Assembly (NCBI GenBank): GCA_003646355.1
Contig: QNFO01000089.1
Span: forward strand, 1 to 5,920
Source of the DNA: Gammaproteobacteria bacterium
Lineage (GTDB): Bacteria; Pseudomonadota; Gammaproteobacteria; Pseudomonadales; Porticoccaceae
DNA length: 5,920 nucleotides
Direction: 5' to 3'
Every line of letters begins with the position of its first letter. Position 1 is the first letter of the stretch. Positions 5,723 through 5,920 of the stretch are shown here, in pieces. Both the position numbers and the translations under genes were made by a program. The notes under the pieces are model-generated. The model saw only the letters and a program-made list of their open reading frames with translations. It was not told the DNA's origin and searched no databases.

Positions 5723-5920
5723 TTAAGAGCCTTCAGGGTAGAGCGGCTTTAAGTGCTGTCGTCTATCCTTTTTATCGCCTGACGCTTTTGCAGCGCCACT
5801 TTTTCTTAAACTTTCTAGTTGTAGAAAAATAGTGTCACTACTCACCGGCTGTTGAGTATCGCTATTACTGTATAGCCTCGCATCAAGGGCTTTAAACTCA
5901 GCCCTTAATTCATCGTTATC
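5723..5920 (-). CDS. C-terminal end of a probable BatD-like protein (5' part outside window)
   Basis: Reading the minus strand from the right edge gives 65 uninterrupted codons, beginning DNDELRAEFKALDARLY and ending HLKPLYPEGS, then TAA at 5723-5725. The pattern is an acidic helix with LDARLY (12-17), a second helix IFLQLESLRKSG (31-42), a basic linker, and a terminal LKPLYP. It resembles the cytoplasmic tail of BatD proteins of the aerotolerance (Bat) operon, which commonly end in a PLYP-like sequence after an LDxxLY helix. BatD is a large single-pass membrane protein with a periplasmic N-terminal region and is usually the last gene of a MoxR-BatA-BatB-BatC-BatD cluster. That cluster would lie to the right. 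The coding status is fairly sure from codon continuity and protein-like composition. The BatD identity rests on this short tail and is moderate. Confidence 0.6.
   Translation of the reverse strand, partial: DNDELRAEFKALDARLYSNSDTQQPVSSDTIFLQLESLRKSGAAKASGDKKDRRQHLKPLYPEGS

Noticed and set aside
1..5920. A new multi-gene defence, mobile or biosynthetic system
   Set aside because: All complete genes belong to known housekeeping or signalling families, gene orientations are mixed, each unit seems separately transcribed, and no integrase, transposase, toxin, nuclease, direct-repeat array or attachment site is visible.

Overview
The window looks like ordinary chromosomal DNA from a gammaproteobacterium of moderate GC content, probably aerobic and marine or otherwise free-living. 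The aldo/keto reductase and the hot-dog thioesterase closely resemble Escherichia coli Tas and YdiI. A dual GGDEF-EAL protein and a likely BatD C-terminus also fit that group. I cannot place it below class from the sequence alone. There is no rRNA, tRNA, CRISPR array, insertion sequence or phage gene.

Layout, left to right. The 3' end of a major facilitator superfamily (MFS) exporter gene (+) enters from the left edge and overlaps, tail to tail by 50 bp, a SpoU/TrmH-family RNA 2'-O-methyltransferase gene (-). Upstream of the methyltransferase on the same strand are a membrane-bound c-di-GMP enzyme with an extracytoplasmic sensor region plus GGDEF and EAL domains, then a single-domain rhodanese. 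These three minus-strand genes are separated by 124-127 bp. Promoter-like elements precede the methyltransferase (a perfect TATAAT) and the GGDEF-EAL gene (TTGACA-N16-TATGAT), so they are probably separate transcription units rather than one operon. A 165-bp divergent region, holding an imperfect tandem repeat, separates the rhodanese from tas (+). After tas comes an AT-rich convergent intergenic region with an inverted repeat. Then come a YdiI/MenI-type acyl-CoA thioesterase (-) and, 35 bp upstream of it, the C-terminal end of a probable BatD-like protein (-) that continues past the right edge. This last gene is too short to stand out in an ORF scan.

The genes do not form an evident pathway. 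They are mostly housekeeping or regulatory genes: RNA modification, second-messenger signalling, sulfur transfer, redox and CoA-thioester hydrolysis. I found no convincing new biological system. The points most worth a second look are the sensor-GGDEF-EAL protein, which has both catalytic motifs intact but a degenerate inhibitory site; the atypical active-site loop of the rhodanese; the repeat upstream of tas; a palindrome that nearly fills the methyltransferase promoter spacer; and the convergent gene overlap.
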